A DNA stretch of 64,000 nucleotides, from assembly GCA_009602725.1 (NCBI GenBank), contig WELB01000198.1:37097-101096 (forward strand), given 5' to 3'. A program made the position numbers and the translations under genes. The notes beneath the pieces were generated by a model. The model was not told where the DNA came from and did no database searches. It saw only the letters and a list, made by a program, of their open reading frames with translations. Origin of the DNA: Spirogloea muscicola. Lineage: Eukaryota; Streptophyta; Zygnematophyceae; Spirogloeales; Spirogloeaceae. Positions 37,481 to 48,990 of this stretch are shown in pieces; within the stretch, counting starts at the first letter, position 1, and every line of letters begins with the position of its first letter.

Positions 37481-40400
37481 ACTCGAGGGCAGACGACCCC
37501 AGGGATCTGCATTGACATTGGCGTCATGGACACCATTGGTAGGGTGAGGGCTCCGCTCAGCTCCACGTGGCTTTAATATGCACTTAAGTCCAATATGTTG
37601 GCACCTGGCGTTCTGACAATCTGCAGCTACCTACTTCAGGCCTGGAGCTTAGAAAGCTGTCTGGGCTTACAAGACAGGATTTTCTAGTCTGACTTTAAAC
37701 TCTAAATTAGATTGTTGATGTGGGCAGTGAGCAGGTTGTGACCTCTGGCTTCGATTGCCGCCGTCCTTGCTCATCTGCTGCAGGCGTACGAGGGAGGCAT
37801 AGGCGCCCCCCTCCCTGTTGATCAGGTCCTGGTGCCGCCCAAGCTCAACGATGGCCCCCTGTGACACCACAGCAATCGCGTCCGCGTGCTGGATGGTGCT
37901 CAACCGATGGGCGATGACCACCGTCGTCCGCCCCACCATGAGCTTGTCCAGCGCGTCCTGACAGAGCTCCAGCCAGAAACCCCCATGAGAAGTGCTGGAC
38001 GAGCATCTTGCCCGGTCAGTTCAAAAGTGGACCCAGCCAGCAACTAAAGCATGGACGTCTACGGAGGTTATAGGAAGGAATAGGACACTTGATCAATAAA
38101 GTAGGAGCAGTCATTACATAACACACTCAGTTACACATGCAATACATACAGTTGTGCATACGTATATAGAGTTCCCACAATATGTATCCAGCTGCCTGCT
38201 GGGGCAAGGCAACAGACTGTACCTGGACCACGCGCTCAGACTCGGTGTCAAGCGCGGACGTGGCTTCGTCAAGAAGCAGGATGCTGGGGTCCTTGAGGAC
38301 CGCCCTGGCAATTGCAACCCGCTGCTTCTGTCCACCTGAGAGCTGCACCCCGCGCTCTCCGACCTGCTCAGGGCAGGATCGCAAATGCTCGCCATCAGAT
38401 CCTGATGGACCCAGAAATCGGGTTGCGCTAACTTGATGCAAGCACTGATTGCTCCATGTTGCTCCAGGAACCAAAGCTCGCAGAATGATTCCCCTATTGG
38501 CACACCTCTTTCTCTGACTGGTTTTGTGCATGCGAGGGCCTGAGAACTGAAATCAGAAATGCCATTTCTCAATGCAGATTTACTTTCTCTCAATGAGAAG
38601 CCAGACCTGGGTGTCATAAGCATTCGGCAGCTGGCTGATGAAAGAGTGACAATTAGCGGCCCTAGCTGCCCTCTCAACATCCTCCATGGTTGCATCTGCC
38701 TTCCCATACAAGATATTCTCCTTGATTGACGTGGCAAAGAGCGCCGGCTCCTGGCTGACGAGCCCCACTTGTTGGCGGAGCCACTTCAGCTGCATCTCCT
38801 TGGTGTCCACGCCATCTATAACCACTGAGCCTATTTGTGCCCAAACGAAGTAACATGTCAGTGCTTAAATCGCAAGGGCGAGATTGCAGGAGTGCACCCA
38901 AAGCCTGTGTGAGACCAGCGCTGTGCAGGAGATGATGTGGCATGCACAAGCAGGCGTGCACGAAGTGAAAATTGGTAAGTGATTACCTGAGGTGGGGTCG
39001 TAGAAGCGCTCTATCAACGAAACCACTGTGCTCTTGCCTGAGCCGCTGGTACCAACTAGCGCGACCGTCTTGCCCGCTGGGACTGTCAGGCTGAAGTTCC
39101 TGAAGATCTGCACATCTGGCCTTGATGGGTAGCTGAAGCAAACATCTCGCAGCTCAATATCCCCCCGGACCTGCATAACAGGTTGGTCCACGGGGGTGGA
39201 AAGGGGNTGGGGGGTAAACTGAATAATGAGGAGGCAGCCTTGACGAATTTGTTTGGAGCTTCAAGCTGGCTCAAGATAGCAGGATTGGCAGTGCACACTG
39301 TCAACGTACATTGCATGCCAATAGTACATTGGAGTATACATAATCAAGACCCTCAGTCAAGGACAGAGTGTGTCACAAAACGACCCTGGCAGGAGTCATT
39401 GCCTGCCGCTGCTTGCAAAGTTGGGCGTGCTACCTTAGGCAGCGTCTTGCCTTTTTTCTCGGCATCTATCGCCGGCTCGCGGTTGATCATCTCAAAGATC
39501 TTGTACGCGGCCGCCTTGCCCTCCCCAAAAGCGGTGTAATTGGGAGCAGCTTGTCCCAAGCTTCTGTGGATCAAGCACTGACTTTGCAACTTAAGAACCT
39601 CCCGTCTCAGTCAACTGCAGCTGCAGTTGAGAGCAACGCTTTGCTGCATGAAGAATTTCAGAAATTGGGATATTCAGAAATTGGGATATCAAGAGATGGA
39701 TCACGGACATTCCGCCAATGATGACGGAGAACATGGTGCTGAGTGCCTTGCCGCCATTGACGTTCTCGCTGGGATCAGCAACTAGTTCCCCGGCGTACCA
39801 GAACACCAGAGCCCAGATGCAGAACATGGTCCCAAAAGTAAACCCCAGCCCCAGCCCTTTGGCAAGCCCGCCCTGCATCGCAGATGATGCATCAGTCGGT
39901 CAGCTTCTTAATTGCATGCTCAGATGACATCTGGAACAAAGTACAGAATCTTTCCAAATAAAAGTAACCCAAACCACAGTTAATTGCTTTCTCCTGCGAT
40001 CGTACTGGCACATATGACCCGAACTGCAATTTGTCTCTTGAGCATATGGTGTGTTTGATAGGCTCAGCTCCTTCGACCTGAATGCCCAGCTTGAGCGGCA
40101 TCTCAAGGGCCGCAGCGTAAGCACGGAGTGTCCTGCTCTCGCCCGTGAACGAATAAACCGTTCGCACCTGAGCAACGGCCTGTCTCCAGATAGGCGAGGA
40201 GCGGGTCAGCACAAGCTGGAGCTTAAGAAGCCTCCATTGTAAGGCCCCAGCAGCCGGCATGTTAAGAAGAGTCACGAACCAAGTCCCACAAGTCAGGTGC
40301 AGCTCAGACTTTCCCAACACGTGTGACTGTCGAGTGCTGCCGACGAAGGGGTACCAACAACATGTTCTCAACATCTGCTGGACATGCGGTCACCTGCTCG

Positions 40401-41718
40401 GCAACACCACCCGCCTGCACGTATGCCTCCTGGCCTTTGGACGTGAGGCCGCTGAGAACGACGGCGTACGTGCCGCCAGCGACGGCGATGATAGGCACCA
40501 CGGCCAGGATGACGAGAGTCAGCTTCCAGATGAGCGTGAAGCCCACAACAAAGCCTGTCACGAACGTCGCCATGAAGTGCAGGTAGTTGCCCACCTGCAG
40601 TTCATCCCCATTCCGCAGGTAGAACGGGTCAACAATGTGAGTAACTAAGTTGGCGTGGTCACTGGTCAGTGGATTTGGTGCTTGCAAAGCTGCAGGCTGG
40701 GAAGCCGGCTTGGCTCGTGTCTTGCCTTCTCGCTGATGGCATTCTGGACGAGGAGGACATCGGAGGAGACGCGCGTGACGATCTCGCCGCTGTTGCCCTC
40801 GGTGTCAAAGTAGCCAACGTCCTGCTTCAGCATCGCCTCCAGGTACTTGGAACGAATGCGTGCCGACTGCCGCTCCCCTGTCTGCATCCACGCCGCGACC
40901 TCTGTCGGGCCCCCCATTCCCGCCACCATTGTCAGAGGCTCGCCAGACTCGTCCGGCGGCCTCCTCAGGAAAAAGCGAGCTGGCCACGCAGGGACGTGGA
41001 CGAGCAACGGCATGCAAAGCGGCTGCAGCAGCAGCACTCACCCACCCAGCCCGCGACCCAGACCACGAGCCCGAGGTACAGAAAATCCAGCACATACTGC
41101 AAGGACACGAGCATTGAGGGCATGGTGGACAGAGGTGAGCTTCCGACCACATTGGCGCAAGCCATCAGTGCATGCGAGGGCAGGGGCACTGGGGCACGCT
41201 GCGCGGCCGAGCGGTCGCCACGCCTGCCGGATCAGCTGGGCTGGCTCAGCTGACCTTGTTGACTTGGTGGGAGACCCGGTTGTCCGAGAGCGTCCCGAAG
41301 CTGTTGATGATCTTGCCGAAGAAGAGGAAGAAGATGGGCAGCGCGGCGCCATGCGCCGCCGCGCCGATCGACCCCACGACCATCAGCAGGACGTCCAGAG
41401 AGTCTGCAGTAGCCCGGAAGAATGGCAATGCGGCTAGTAAGATGTCAAATTCGTTTTGAGATGCTGCTGATACTGAAGGTGGGACGGTGGAGGGCCAGAG
41501 CCGGAGCTCCTGCGAGCTGACAGTCGTGGAGCCGGCCGGCCAATGCAGTGAGCGCCGCCGGCTGTGGCGAGCCACTGGCCTGGCCACGGCGGGGCCTGTG
41601 GGCGGTCTCTCACCGGCGAAGGCGAAGAGGCGGTAGAACGGCACGACCTTGGCCTTGGGCTCCTTGGCCTTGCGCGCCTTCTTGCCCCGCTTCTTCTCCG
41701 CAGCCTCGGCAAGGCCTG
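33921..41718 (-). CDS. ABCB: Full-size ABC transporter, subfamily B (MDR/P-glycoprotein type)
   Basis: ABCB proteins pump lipophilic compounds across membranes by ATP hydrolysis; in plants some (ABCB1/19) carry auxin. The substrate here cannot be told. The layout TMD1-NBD1-linker-TMD2-NBD2 is complete apart from the extreme N-terminus. About 23 exons are read, ending at TAG 33921-33923. TMD1 carries [18 protein letters not shown] and TMD2 carries [20 protein letters not shown]. Both nucleotide-binding domains have every catalytic motif (separate entries). A lysine- and alanine-rich N-terminal stretch precedes VPFYRLFAF at 41614-41718; its exon appears to begin at a splice acceptor, and the upstream frame is closed, so the start exon must lie further right, in or beyond the gap at 41912-42166. 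GC content rises sharply towards the 5' end. Confidence 0.94.
36751..36796. repeat. Interstitial telomere-like repeat (CCCTAAA)
   Basis: Degenerate CCCTAAA units lie in an ABCB intron, between the exons at 36327-36570 and 36875-37055. This is the plant-type telomere unit found in many chlorophytes. Confidence 0.8.
37740..41403 (-). other. ABCB: ABCB first half: TMD1 and NBD1
   Basis: Approximate exons: 41255-41403, 41041-41096, 40723-40909, 40394-40594, 40070-40172, 39708-39875, 39432-39562, 38987-39170, 38607-38829, 38222-38363, 37740-37962. NBD1 shows Walker [11 protein letters not shown]-loop [12 protein letters not shown], signature [12 protein letters not shown], Walker B and D-loop [12 protein letters not shown] and the H-loop VIAHRLST. 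A single undetermined base at 39207 lies in an intron. Confidence 0.88.
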
Positions 41719-41911
41719 CGCCGCCGCTCCATTGCCAATGTCAGACGTCCGGCGCAAAGCCGCCGCCGAGGGCAAGGGCCGGCGCGCTGCGCTTCGGGCG
41801 GGGGCTGCGGGACCGGCCTGCGGCAGGGCCCGGCGGCGGCGGCGGCGGCGGCGGCACAATGGCATCCTCGACGAGGTCGATGGCGTGCAGGACGGCGCCG
41901 GCGGGGCCGCC

Positions 41912-42166
41912 NNNNNNNNNNNNNNNNNNNNNNNNNNNNNNNNNNNNNNNNNNNNNNNNNNNNNNNNNNNNNNNNNNNNNNNNNNNNNNNNNNNNNNNNN
42001 NNNNNNNNNNNNNNNNNNNNNNNNNNNNNNNNNNNNNNNNNNNNNNNNNNNNNNNNNNNNNNNNNNNNNNNNNNNNNNNNNNNNNNNNNNNNNNNNNNNN
42101 NNNNNNNNNNNNNNNNNNNNNNNNNNNNNNNNNNNNNNNNNNNNNNNNNNNNNNNNNNNNNNNNNN
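41912..42166. other. Assembly gap (255 N)
   Basis: The gap begins shortly after a (CGG)n tract at about 41828-41856 and is followed by a run of G. The start of ABCB probably lies in or just beyond it. Confidence 0.95.
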
Positions 42167-42337
42167 GGGGGGGGGGGTGGTTTCGTATCGTGGCCGTGAC
42201 GTAAGCGTGCTGGGCACGCCTGCCCGCTTTGCCCCGCCCCCCGGGGCTGTCTGCGGCCGCGCCGCCACGTGGCGGATGCGCGCCGCGCCGCGCCGCCCAC
42301 GGGGCCCCTCGCGGGACTGGCGGGCAGCGCCGCTCGT

Positions 42338-42570
42338 GCGCCGTCGCCCCCCCCAACGCCGAGGCCAAGCTTCGTTGGCCAGCGGATGCAGCGAAGCTCC
42401 TTCCCTTGAGCCTAGCATCTCCGACCTGCGGCTGCTTAGCAGAGGTTACTGAGTGATTCTCCTGTAGCTCTTCTTCCTGGCCCCCTTCTCGTCCTCTGTT
42501 CATTCTTTTTTGGGCTGGCTTTTCCAGCCCCTATTCTCAATGGGCGAGCACTTCCTTCCCAGCTCCCAGA
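42338..42570 (+). repeat. Dispersed repeat R2, copy B
   Basis: This is a diverged copy of 2552-2722 and 56074-56238. It encodes the tail EPSISDLRLLSRGY ending at TGA 42450-42452, and then the hairpin GGGCTGG-CTTTT-CCAGCCC and CTATTCTCAATGGGCGAGCA. Confidence 0.8.
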
Positions 42571-42597
42571 AAGTAAGCAAGGGCTTGGCCCATTGAG

Positions 42598-43045
42598 AAG
42601 AAAGCGCGGCCAGATTGACTGGTGGCTGGGAAAGGCCAGCCCAAAGAGAGAAGGCGCGCGGGGCGCATGAAATGAAGTGGTGGCCAATTCAAGCCGACAC
42701 ATTGTTCAGGCAGAGTCTAGGGCAAACTAAACCGGGCTACATAATCCGGAAACCGAGGTGCCTAAGGTGACATCAGTACCCACGGGTGAGCACAAACAAA
42801 TCCGACAAAGAACAAGCTAACTTGGGGAGCTGGAGCGCCGCCACGATGGCCGGAGGCCTGACTTAAAGAATCGGCTGTAAACTGCCAGCAAGAAGCGCGG
42901 CCAGATTGACTTAAAGCGCGCCCTGCACGTTGATGAAGAGCCAATGCTTGCGAGCGCTGCAAACTATGTGAGAGCCGCATTCTATAGTATTCAACTAAAG
43001 CCTGCGGAATGCTGGAGTGGCCCAAGCTGCCTCCCCGACTTCGAC
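42598..43045 (+). repeat. Dispersed repeat R1, copy B, with inserted module
   Basis: 42645-43045 aligns with 829-1205. Compared with that copy it has an extra 39 bases carrying module M (AATCGGCTGTAAACTGCCAG), flanked on both sides by GACTTAAAG. 42598-42644 is the reverse complement of about 1750-1795. On the minus strand 42896-43040 encodes EYYRMRLSHSLQRSQALA, then LHQRAGRAL. Confidence 0.8.
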
Positions 43046-43120
43046 GACCAAAGGAAATGGACAAAGTATGAAGGAGCCGGAGCGCGAAGGACTTGGACTA
43101 AGACATCAGCCAGGGAACGC

Positions 43121-43900
43121 TCAGTAACCTCTAGTCAGGAGATGCAAGTCTGAGTAGCTAGCCGGCGGAAAGACGTCGCCCTGACGGAAGCTGGAGGCCC
43201 ATTGAGGATAGGGGCTGCACAAGCCAGCCCGAAAAGGAACGAAGAGCTGTTCCCAATGGGGCGGGGGGCTGTGCAACGACAGCGCTTCCCAAATTGACAG
43301 CAGAAAGTGGCTGTGAGAGGAGTGGACACAAGTGGACAAGAAGTGCTCGCCCATGGACAAGAGGGGCTGGCGAAGCCAGCCCAGAAGGAATGGACAATGT
43401 CTACAGCCAAAGAAAGAGGAGCCGAAAGAGGGCTACACTACAAAACACTGCAGAACACGTAGACTATGCAGAGGGAAGCTCAGTACCCACTGGACAAGGG
43501 GTTGCTCGCCCACTGAGGGTAGTGGGCTGGGAAGGCCAGCCTAAACAGGATGGACAAGGTCCAAAGAGCCAAAAGGTGCGGGAAAGGGAACCGCAGAGCT
43601 AGACACGAGACGACCGCAAATGGAAGCCTGGTACCGCGAGTGAGCTGCGGCAAGTCGGAGAAAGTGGCACTCCGCCTAGTCTTGGATGCAGCAGCCATAG
43701 CACGGACACAAGGGGGCGAGGGCTGCAAAAGCAGCCGCTTAGTAGCCCCCAGTCAACAGCCGCCAATCGGGATAACCAGCAGCAGCTCAGAGGAACGTCC
43801 TCCATAAAGAGGCAGCGTCTGTGAAAGGCCAGCCCCAAAGATAGGGACAAGGTCAAGGGGGAAGGCCGAAGACGAGAGGACAAATCATACAGCAAGACAA
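43121..43900. repeat. Hairpin-rich repeat cluster
   Basis: The minus strand at 43121-43165 encodes PASYSDLHLLTRGY then TGA, a protein-level match to the R2 tail although the DNA differs at many third positions. GGCTGG/CCAGCC hairpin units with AGGATGGACAAGG-like flanks follow at about 43364-43400, 43526-43562 and 43820-43855. No host gene is recognised. Confidence 0.65.
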
Positions 43901-44573
43901 GCGGCTATCATGGACAGCCAACTAGAAATCCCTGATCAATCGCCGGAGCAAGTAGCAGCCAGCAATAGTCGCCCGCCGACATCTGGAGGCGGCAGCCTGA
44001 AGGCACGACCAGCAAGCAGCCATTTGGGCAGGCGCTCTTTGCCCAAGCTGCTGGAGGGGGTCGAGCCACCGAGTCCCACGTGACATCACGCCCGCGGCTG
44101 GGCTGGCCGATCCACCGGCCCCAGCAGCAGCTCGCAAATCCTGACATCCCGAACGCCCTGAATCCTGAACCCTGACCACTAAACCACCCCCCCTCAAACC
44201 CCCCTCGCCACACATTGGAGACGAGCAGAGTCTTGCTCAGCTGCATTGCTTGACAAGCATCCCCTCCGGCCTCAAAGGCCAAGTGCATTAAGAAGTCACC
44301 TTCCACACTAATATTGGCAAGCCTCCTCTTTCAGCTTCTTAGTGTTCCTCACATGACTTCGGTCCTCAATGAGGGGAGCTTGTCATCAGCTGCCGGTCGA
44401 GAAAGCGGTCATAGTCACCACACTGAGCCTTCCTCAGCTTCGCCTTGCATCACCAGAGCTCTAAGCCCTCCGTATCATGAGATTGTCACGACTTGGTTTG
44501 TGGCAAAAGCATAGCAAGACGTGCTGCATAGAGCCAATATCATAGTGACGGTAAGCTGGTTAGATGCAGGGGT
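43901..44573. other. Intergenic sequence and RNase Z 3' flank
   Basis: There is no recognisable gene. A degenerate telomere-like patch (CCTGAACCCTGACCACTAAACC) lies near 44160-44185. The right part is presumably the ribonuclease Z 3' UTR. Confidence 0.4.
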
Positions 44574-47500
44574 TCAGCTTGACGCCGTCAGAGCTGTAGG
44601 AACCTCAGCACCAGATGCCCTATGATCCAGAGGCATATCGTCCCTTAAGTGCACAGGGATCACCATGTAGTCTCTCGCCGCAACCACCGCCTTGCTCTGG
44701 AATGCTGCCCTGGCTGCTTCCACCATGTCCTGGACTGTCTCCTCCGTCTGCTTCTGAGCGACCGCAGCACACAGTGCTGCTCAAGAACCCAAGAGTTGCA
44801 TGCCATGCCACAAGTAAGCAACCTTGACACTGTTGACCCCAGCAGCCTAACAGCGGCATGTTGGCATAGATATTGGCAGAGGCACACAAGAGCTTGGCTG
44901 GAAGAAACTGAGGCATGGCAAACGTGCTCACATTGGGGCTGTATAGAGCACCCTCCACTCTTGAGCTGAAGTGGGTGAGTATCAGCTGCTCAGCATCCAG
45001 CAACCGAGCAAAGCGTCCAGCCATTGCTGCGAAGAAGAGGCCATGACAAGAATCTACTGAATCACAGACTGAAGCTTAAACAAACTGTTGCAGTGCAACA
45101 TGAGAGGCAGTGATGCAGTGACTTGTGCACACAATTGCTTGACCACATGCTGCATAGCAAAGTTGCCTGGACGGAGAGAACGAGACTTACAAGCGGTGGA
45201 GTGCATGCGATAAGAAGCTTCAGAAGCCAGATTCTCGCCAAGTGTGGCCTCGTGGACTAGCACGTCTGCTCCCCGGCCTTCCACTGATAAGCTGCTCTAG
45301 TCGCAAGTATCTCCTAGTATGACTACACAGCAGAAAATTGAATTGACGAAGAAATTACAGCACTTCATCATTGCTGACTGAAAACTTTTCAAACTCGTAT
45401 CATGCTGAGGGACGAGAGACTGTATTATAGGTGAGCAAGAGTTCTTGAATGCTGGAGCAAATGCACAATTTGCTCTTGCTGCAGCTAGTCAATGAGTTCC
45501 GCTTTTCACCTACTCGACGTCCTCTTCGAGGAGACCCCAGGACCTGAGCAGGGGTCACCTGCAAGTATAGTCTCATCAAGATATTACTGCCAGTTTTAAA
45601 ATATGTGATGCTCTGATGAGTGTTGTGCTGTGAATACAAGCACTGTTCAAATCAAGGGCAGACGCAGGCTATAACATTCATACAACTCTCCCATTCTGAA
45701 GCACGATGTTGTGGCCCTTTTGGAGCTGCGCGTATGCTGGCCCAGGAGGAACCCGTAGCTCCTGAGCTTTCTCAATGGAGAATCTGATAAGCTCCAGAAT
45801 GCGACAACCCTTCTCAGAGACATGATCTGCAAATGCCACTACAAGCCACTGCAGCACATACAGAGCAAGTGAGCTGGGACAGGCATTGCGCGTGGGCTCC
45901 AGGGCAAGCATCGCGAGCGTCTGAACACAAGCTTGCTCTCAGTAGTTGCTGGTAATCTGGCGTCAGGACTGTAATCTGCTTGCACGCAGCGACTGGCTTA
46001 GGAGACAGTGGCGCATTCATGGGCCAGGGTGAGAACCTGCCAGGTCGTGTCTGCTCAGAGACGACGAAGCCCCAACAGGGGATGCTGTGCCGGAGGAAGC
46101 CTGCTCTCACAACATACTGCTCGTCCTCGTACCTGGCAAGCCGGCAGCAGATGCAATGCCTGGCTTCAGGAAAACTTATCTGCTTCCACTACTTTGTTGA
46201 GATTTGACTGATAGAGCACATCCTGCTCTCTAGCACTGTGCATACTTCATCAACATGGGGTTGCGCTTGAGCCACATTGCGTACTCACAGATCCCAGAGG
46301 CCATCACTGGAGCATGGAATGTCATCCCCTGGCAATTCATCTCTGTGCAGATCTACAGCCTCGTCTCGTCCCGCGCACCAGCTTCTGCGTCGGTGATCCT
46401 GCTTGAGGAAGGCAGGCGAGAGCTCACAGATGAGCTTTCCAGGAAAGTGGCCAGACCTGGCAACCGTCGAATTTCATCTTCAAGCAACAAGCTGCACCAC
46501 AATAAGCACAGTGCAGACCTCTCGGAGAATGAGCTCGTGTACAGAATATTTGGGCCGGATGCTGGCCCCTGCCACTTTCAGGGTCGTGCGTATCCAGTGC
46601 CTGAGGCCCTCGGGCCCATAGATCTCCACAGGTGGTCTGTCGCTTGATGCAGTGTGGCTGATCATGCACAGCAATCCTGACAAGAGCTGCAACATCTCAG
46701 GACGATTCTATCTGCTCTGGAGGAGCCAGCATTTGAAGGCTGCATGCAATGTTCTTACGGGTGAGGGTTTAGGGTTTAGGGTGTAGAGTTTAGGGGTTTA
46801 GGGTTTGGGGATAGAGCCTAAGGTTTAGGGTTGGCATACACGACAGGGTACAGTGAAGAGCAGGGAGCCAGCAGCATGAGTCATGCCATGAGTTGCACCT
46901 GGTAGACCAAGTAGCTGGCGAGCCATCACCGTGGCAGAAAAACATAAAGGAGGAGTGCGTCAGTAGTTGTCCTTGAAGCGTGGAGTCTCGATCCTATTTT
47001 CAGTCTTACAATGATTTCTAACCATGAACTAAGATGCTCAAATAAGCATGCGATGCATACCACTGTACAAGGCTAACACAGGCATGCAAATGCCACATTC
47101 GCTCGCAATGAGCTTGCCCCTCACGTGGTCGCCATGCGTGTGGGAGATGAAGATGAGGTCGATACTGCGGGGCCGGAATGGCGCCTGAGCCATCTGACGT
47201 TGGACGCCCTCTCCACAGTCAAATAGAAAGGTGGTGCCGGCTGGTGGCAAGACAAAATCATATCATGCTGGACATCAAGAAGAGCCTGAAAGAGAAAAGT
47301 AATCCTGAACCCCAAACTCTGGACTCCAGAACCTGGACCCTTGAGCACAGCGCCGGCAGCTGACGGGAAGGTCCAGTGGCCCAGCAACAAGGAACAGGGC
47401 AGCAGTTTGCATTGTTCGCTTGCCAACATTGCTCGAAACTGGGGTTCAACCTATGTGCTAATTAACGTCAAGGATCAACAAAAATTGGCATAACTTGCTG

Positions 47501-47765
47501 GATGAACGCCTCAAAGCCTGCACCTTGCAAGCACCCATACACAGTCCGGGGTGGCGGCTATCATGTCGTATGGCTGCAGTGCCTAACCGAGGCACAGGGC
47601 TACGCAGGATGAGTTGCGGGACCGCGTCGGGATGGACGCCGAGGTGCCGAGGAACACGAGCTCCATGCCCTGGAACTGCCGCGGCGCCGCAACCGGCTGC
47701 CTGCCGCGCGGCTGCTGGGCTGCCCACACCCCGGTGCCGCCGCCACAAGCAGGGGCTTCGGACAT
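44574..47765 (-). CDS. TRZ: Ribonuclease Z, short form (tRNA 3' endonuclease)
   Basis: tRNase Z cuts the 3' trailer from pre-tRNA with two zinc ions; plants have short forms in cytosol and chloroplast. The start chosen is ATG 47763-47765, with an alternative Met at MELVFLGTSASIPT. Exons include 47125-47240 (FLFDCGEGVQRQM, zinc motif SHTHGDH), 46519-46695, about 45990-46140 (HSIPCWGF), about 45704-45830 (ELRVPPGPAYAQLQKG), about 45508-45560 (VLGSPRRGRRV), about 45190-45313 (ILGDTCD, then VLVHEAT), about 44840-45030 (LILTHFSSR) and 44574 to about 44760, ending at TGA. All zinc-binding motifs are visible. The oddity is an in-frame TAG at 45297-45299, right after GDTCD and before SSLSVEGRGAD. It may be a sequencing error, a real lesion or an unusual splice. 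No other coding exon in the window needs a TAG read as sense. Identity is secure; intactness is doubtful. Confidence 0.9.
46761..46832. repeat. Interstitial telomere-like repeat (TTTAGGG)
   Basis: Several TTTAGGG units with small variants lie in the RNase Z intron 46696-47124. The plus-strand orientation is opposite to the tract at 36751. Confidence 0.85.
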
Positions 47766-48420
47766 TCAATATCATAGAAGACAATCTTCGACGCGTGGAC
47801 CCCTTACGCATAGCTACACTCAGAATCTCACAACCATGAGTACTCAGACCGTCTTAGCTCGTATACTTCAGGAGTTGGTATTCACAAGGTCTCCATGATG
47901 CGGTGCTTCGGAGTCAGACCATGTCCGTCGGGCTTGGACGTTCTCGCCAGCAGGTGGCCGAAGGCCGTCGGAGCGCTCCCGGGGCCGGCGAGAGCGCCGA
48001 AGACGCGCGCTGCCCACGGCGGCTGCCGGCTCCGTGACAGCCACCCCAGCAGCGCCGCGGCCATCGGGCCTGCCCTCGTCATGCCGCTCGCGGATGCCAC
48101 GACGTTTCCAGGACGTCTCCGAGGCCCATGCGGAAGCTCCAGACGCTCGCTGGCGTCCCCAGCAGGACGCCGCCAACTCGGCCTTGGCAGGTCGCGAGAC
48201 GGGGCGATGCCAAGGCCTTGCCCAGGAACAACGCGCGCTCCGCTCCGTCTCTAGAGCCGTTGGTCACGGCGCCTCCGCCGCGCTCGTAGTGCGCGCGCGC
48301 ATGTCAGCGCTCTGTTAAGGCAGCAAGCATGGACGGCCCGCACGCCGGCGGCGCACCTGGGGGCCTGCAGTCTGGCATCTGCCAAGCCATGGCGGCGCCG
48401 TGCTTTTCCCCTTGTGCATT
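47766..48420. other. GC-rich stretch upstream of RNase Z, no gene assigned
   Basis: This contains the RNase Z promoter and 5' UTR. Overlapping open frames exist on both strands at 47880-48320, as expected in GC-rich DNA; none matches a family I recognise and none has clear splice context. Confidence 0.35.
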
Positions 48421-48990
48421 TTCCTTCGGGCTGGCCTCTCACAGGTACTGCCGCTCATTGGAAGCTGTTTCTTTGGAAGAACATTGATATTGACTTAGGC
48501 AACGGTAAGAGGTAGCTCTCATGCAGCAGCCCTCCAGCTGTTTCAGAGAGTCAGTCAAGCGGCTGCAGATATTAAAAAATCGGCTGTAAACTGCCAGCCA
48601 GATGCATTCAGAGAGGAGGTCGGGCTAGATGTCAAGCTGTAAGTGGATTTGTACGTCGGGTTACTGAGCTGTATGTGTGTTTGTCGAGCTACAGTGCCAC
48701 CAAGACGTAGCCCTCCATCCGCACTCGCACTTCGTGCATCTGAAGGAGGGACACAGGTTTGTCCTCCTTTGTGGAGTATCAACTGGACGCGCCACATTTC
48801 TCAACTACGTAGGCTACAAATAGCACTTCATGTTAGTAGCCGCTGCAGAAGCAGTGCCTTCTTGCCCACGCTCACAGCGGGAAGCCTTAAGGTTCTAAGT
48901 AGAACTGAGTGCTCTTCCCGCGTGAATCTGGCTGATAAGAGATCAGCCCAAGAGGATGAACAGAGTCAGGCGAGCAGCACCGGCAGATGG
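48416..48990 (+). repeat. Repeat block with hairpin and module M
   Basis: 48416-48450 carries a GGGCTGGCCTCTCACAG hairpin unit, and 48557-48612 a copy of module M (AATCGGCTGTAAACTGCCAG). An open frame at 48643-49047 (134 codons) overlaps repeat-like phrases and resembles no known protein. Confidence 0.65.

Noticed and set aside
41434-42503. Long Ala/Arg/Pro-rich open frames on both strands
   Set aside because: They span the N gap and CGG-rich DNA. Only the ABCB exon at about 41614-41718 and the repeat tail at 42411-42452 have support.
45297-45299. Nuclear code in which TAG is a sense codon
   Set aside because: Thousands of codons in the other genes need no TAG as sense, ABCB ends with TAG and SBDS with TAA; one isolated TAG is better explained locally.
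47880-48320. Overlapping frames on both strands upstream of RNase Z
   Set aside because: No recognisable motif, no splice context and overlapping frames on both strands, as expected by chance in GC-rich DNA.
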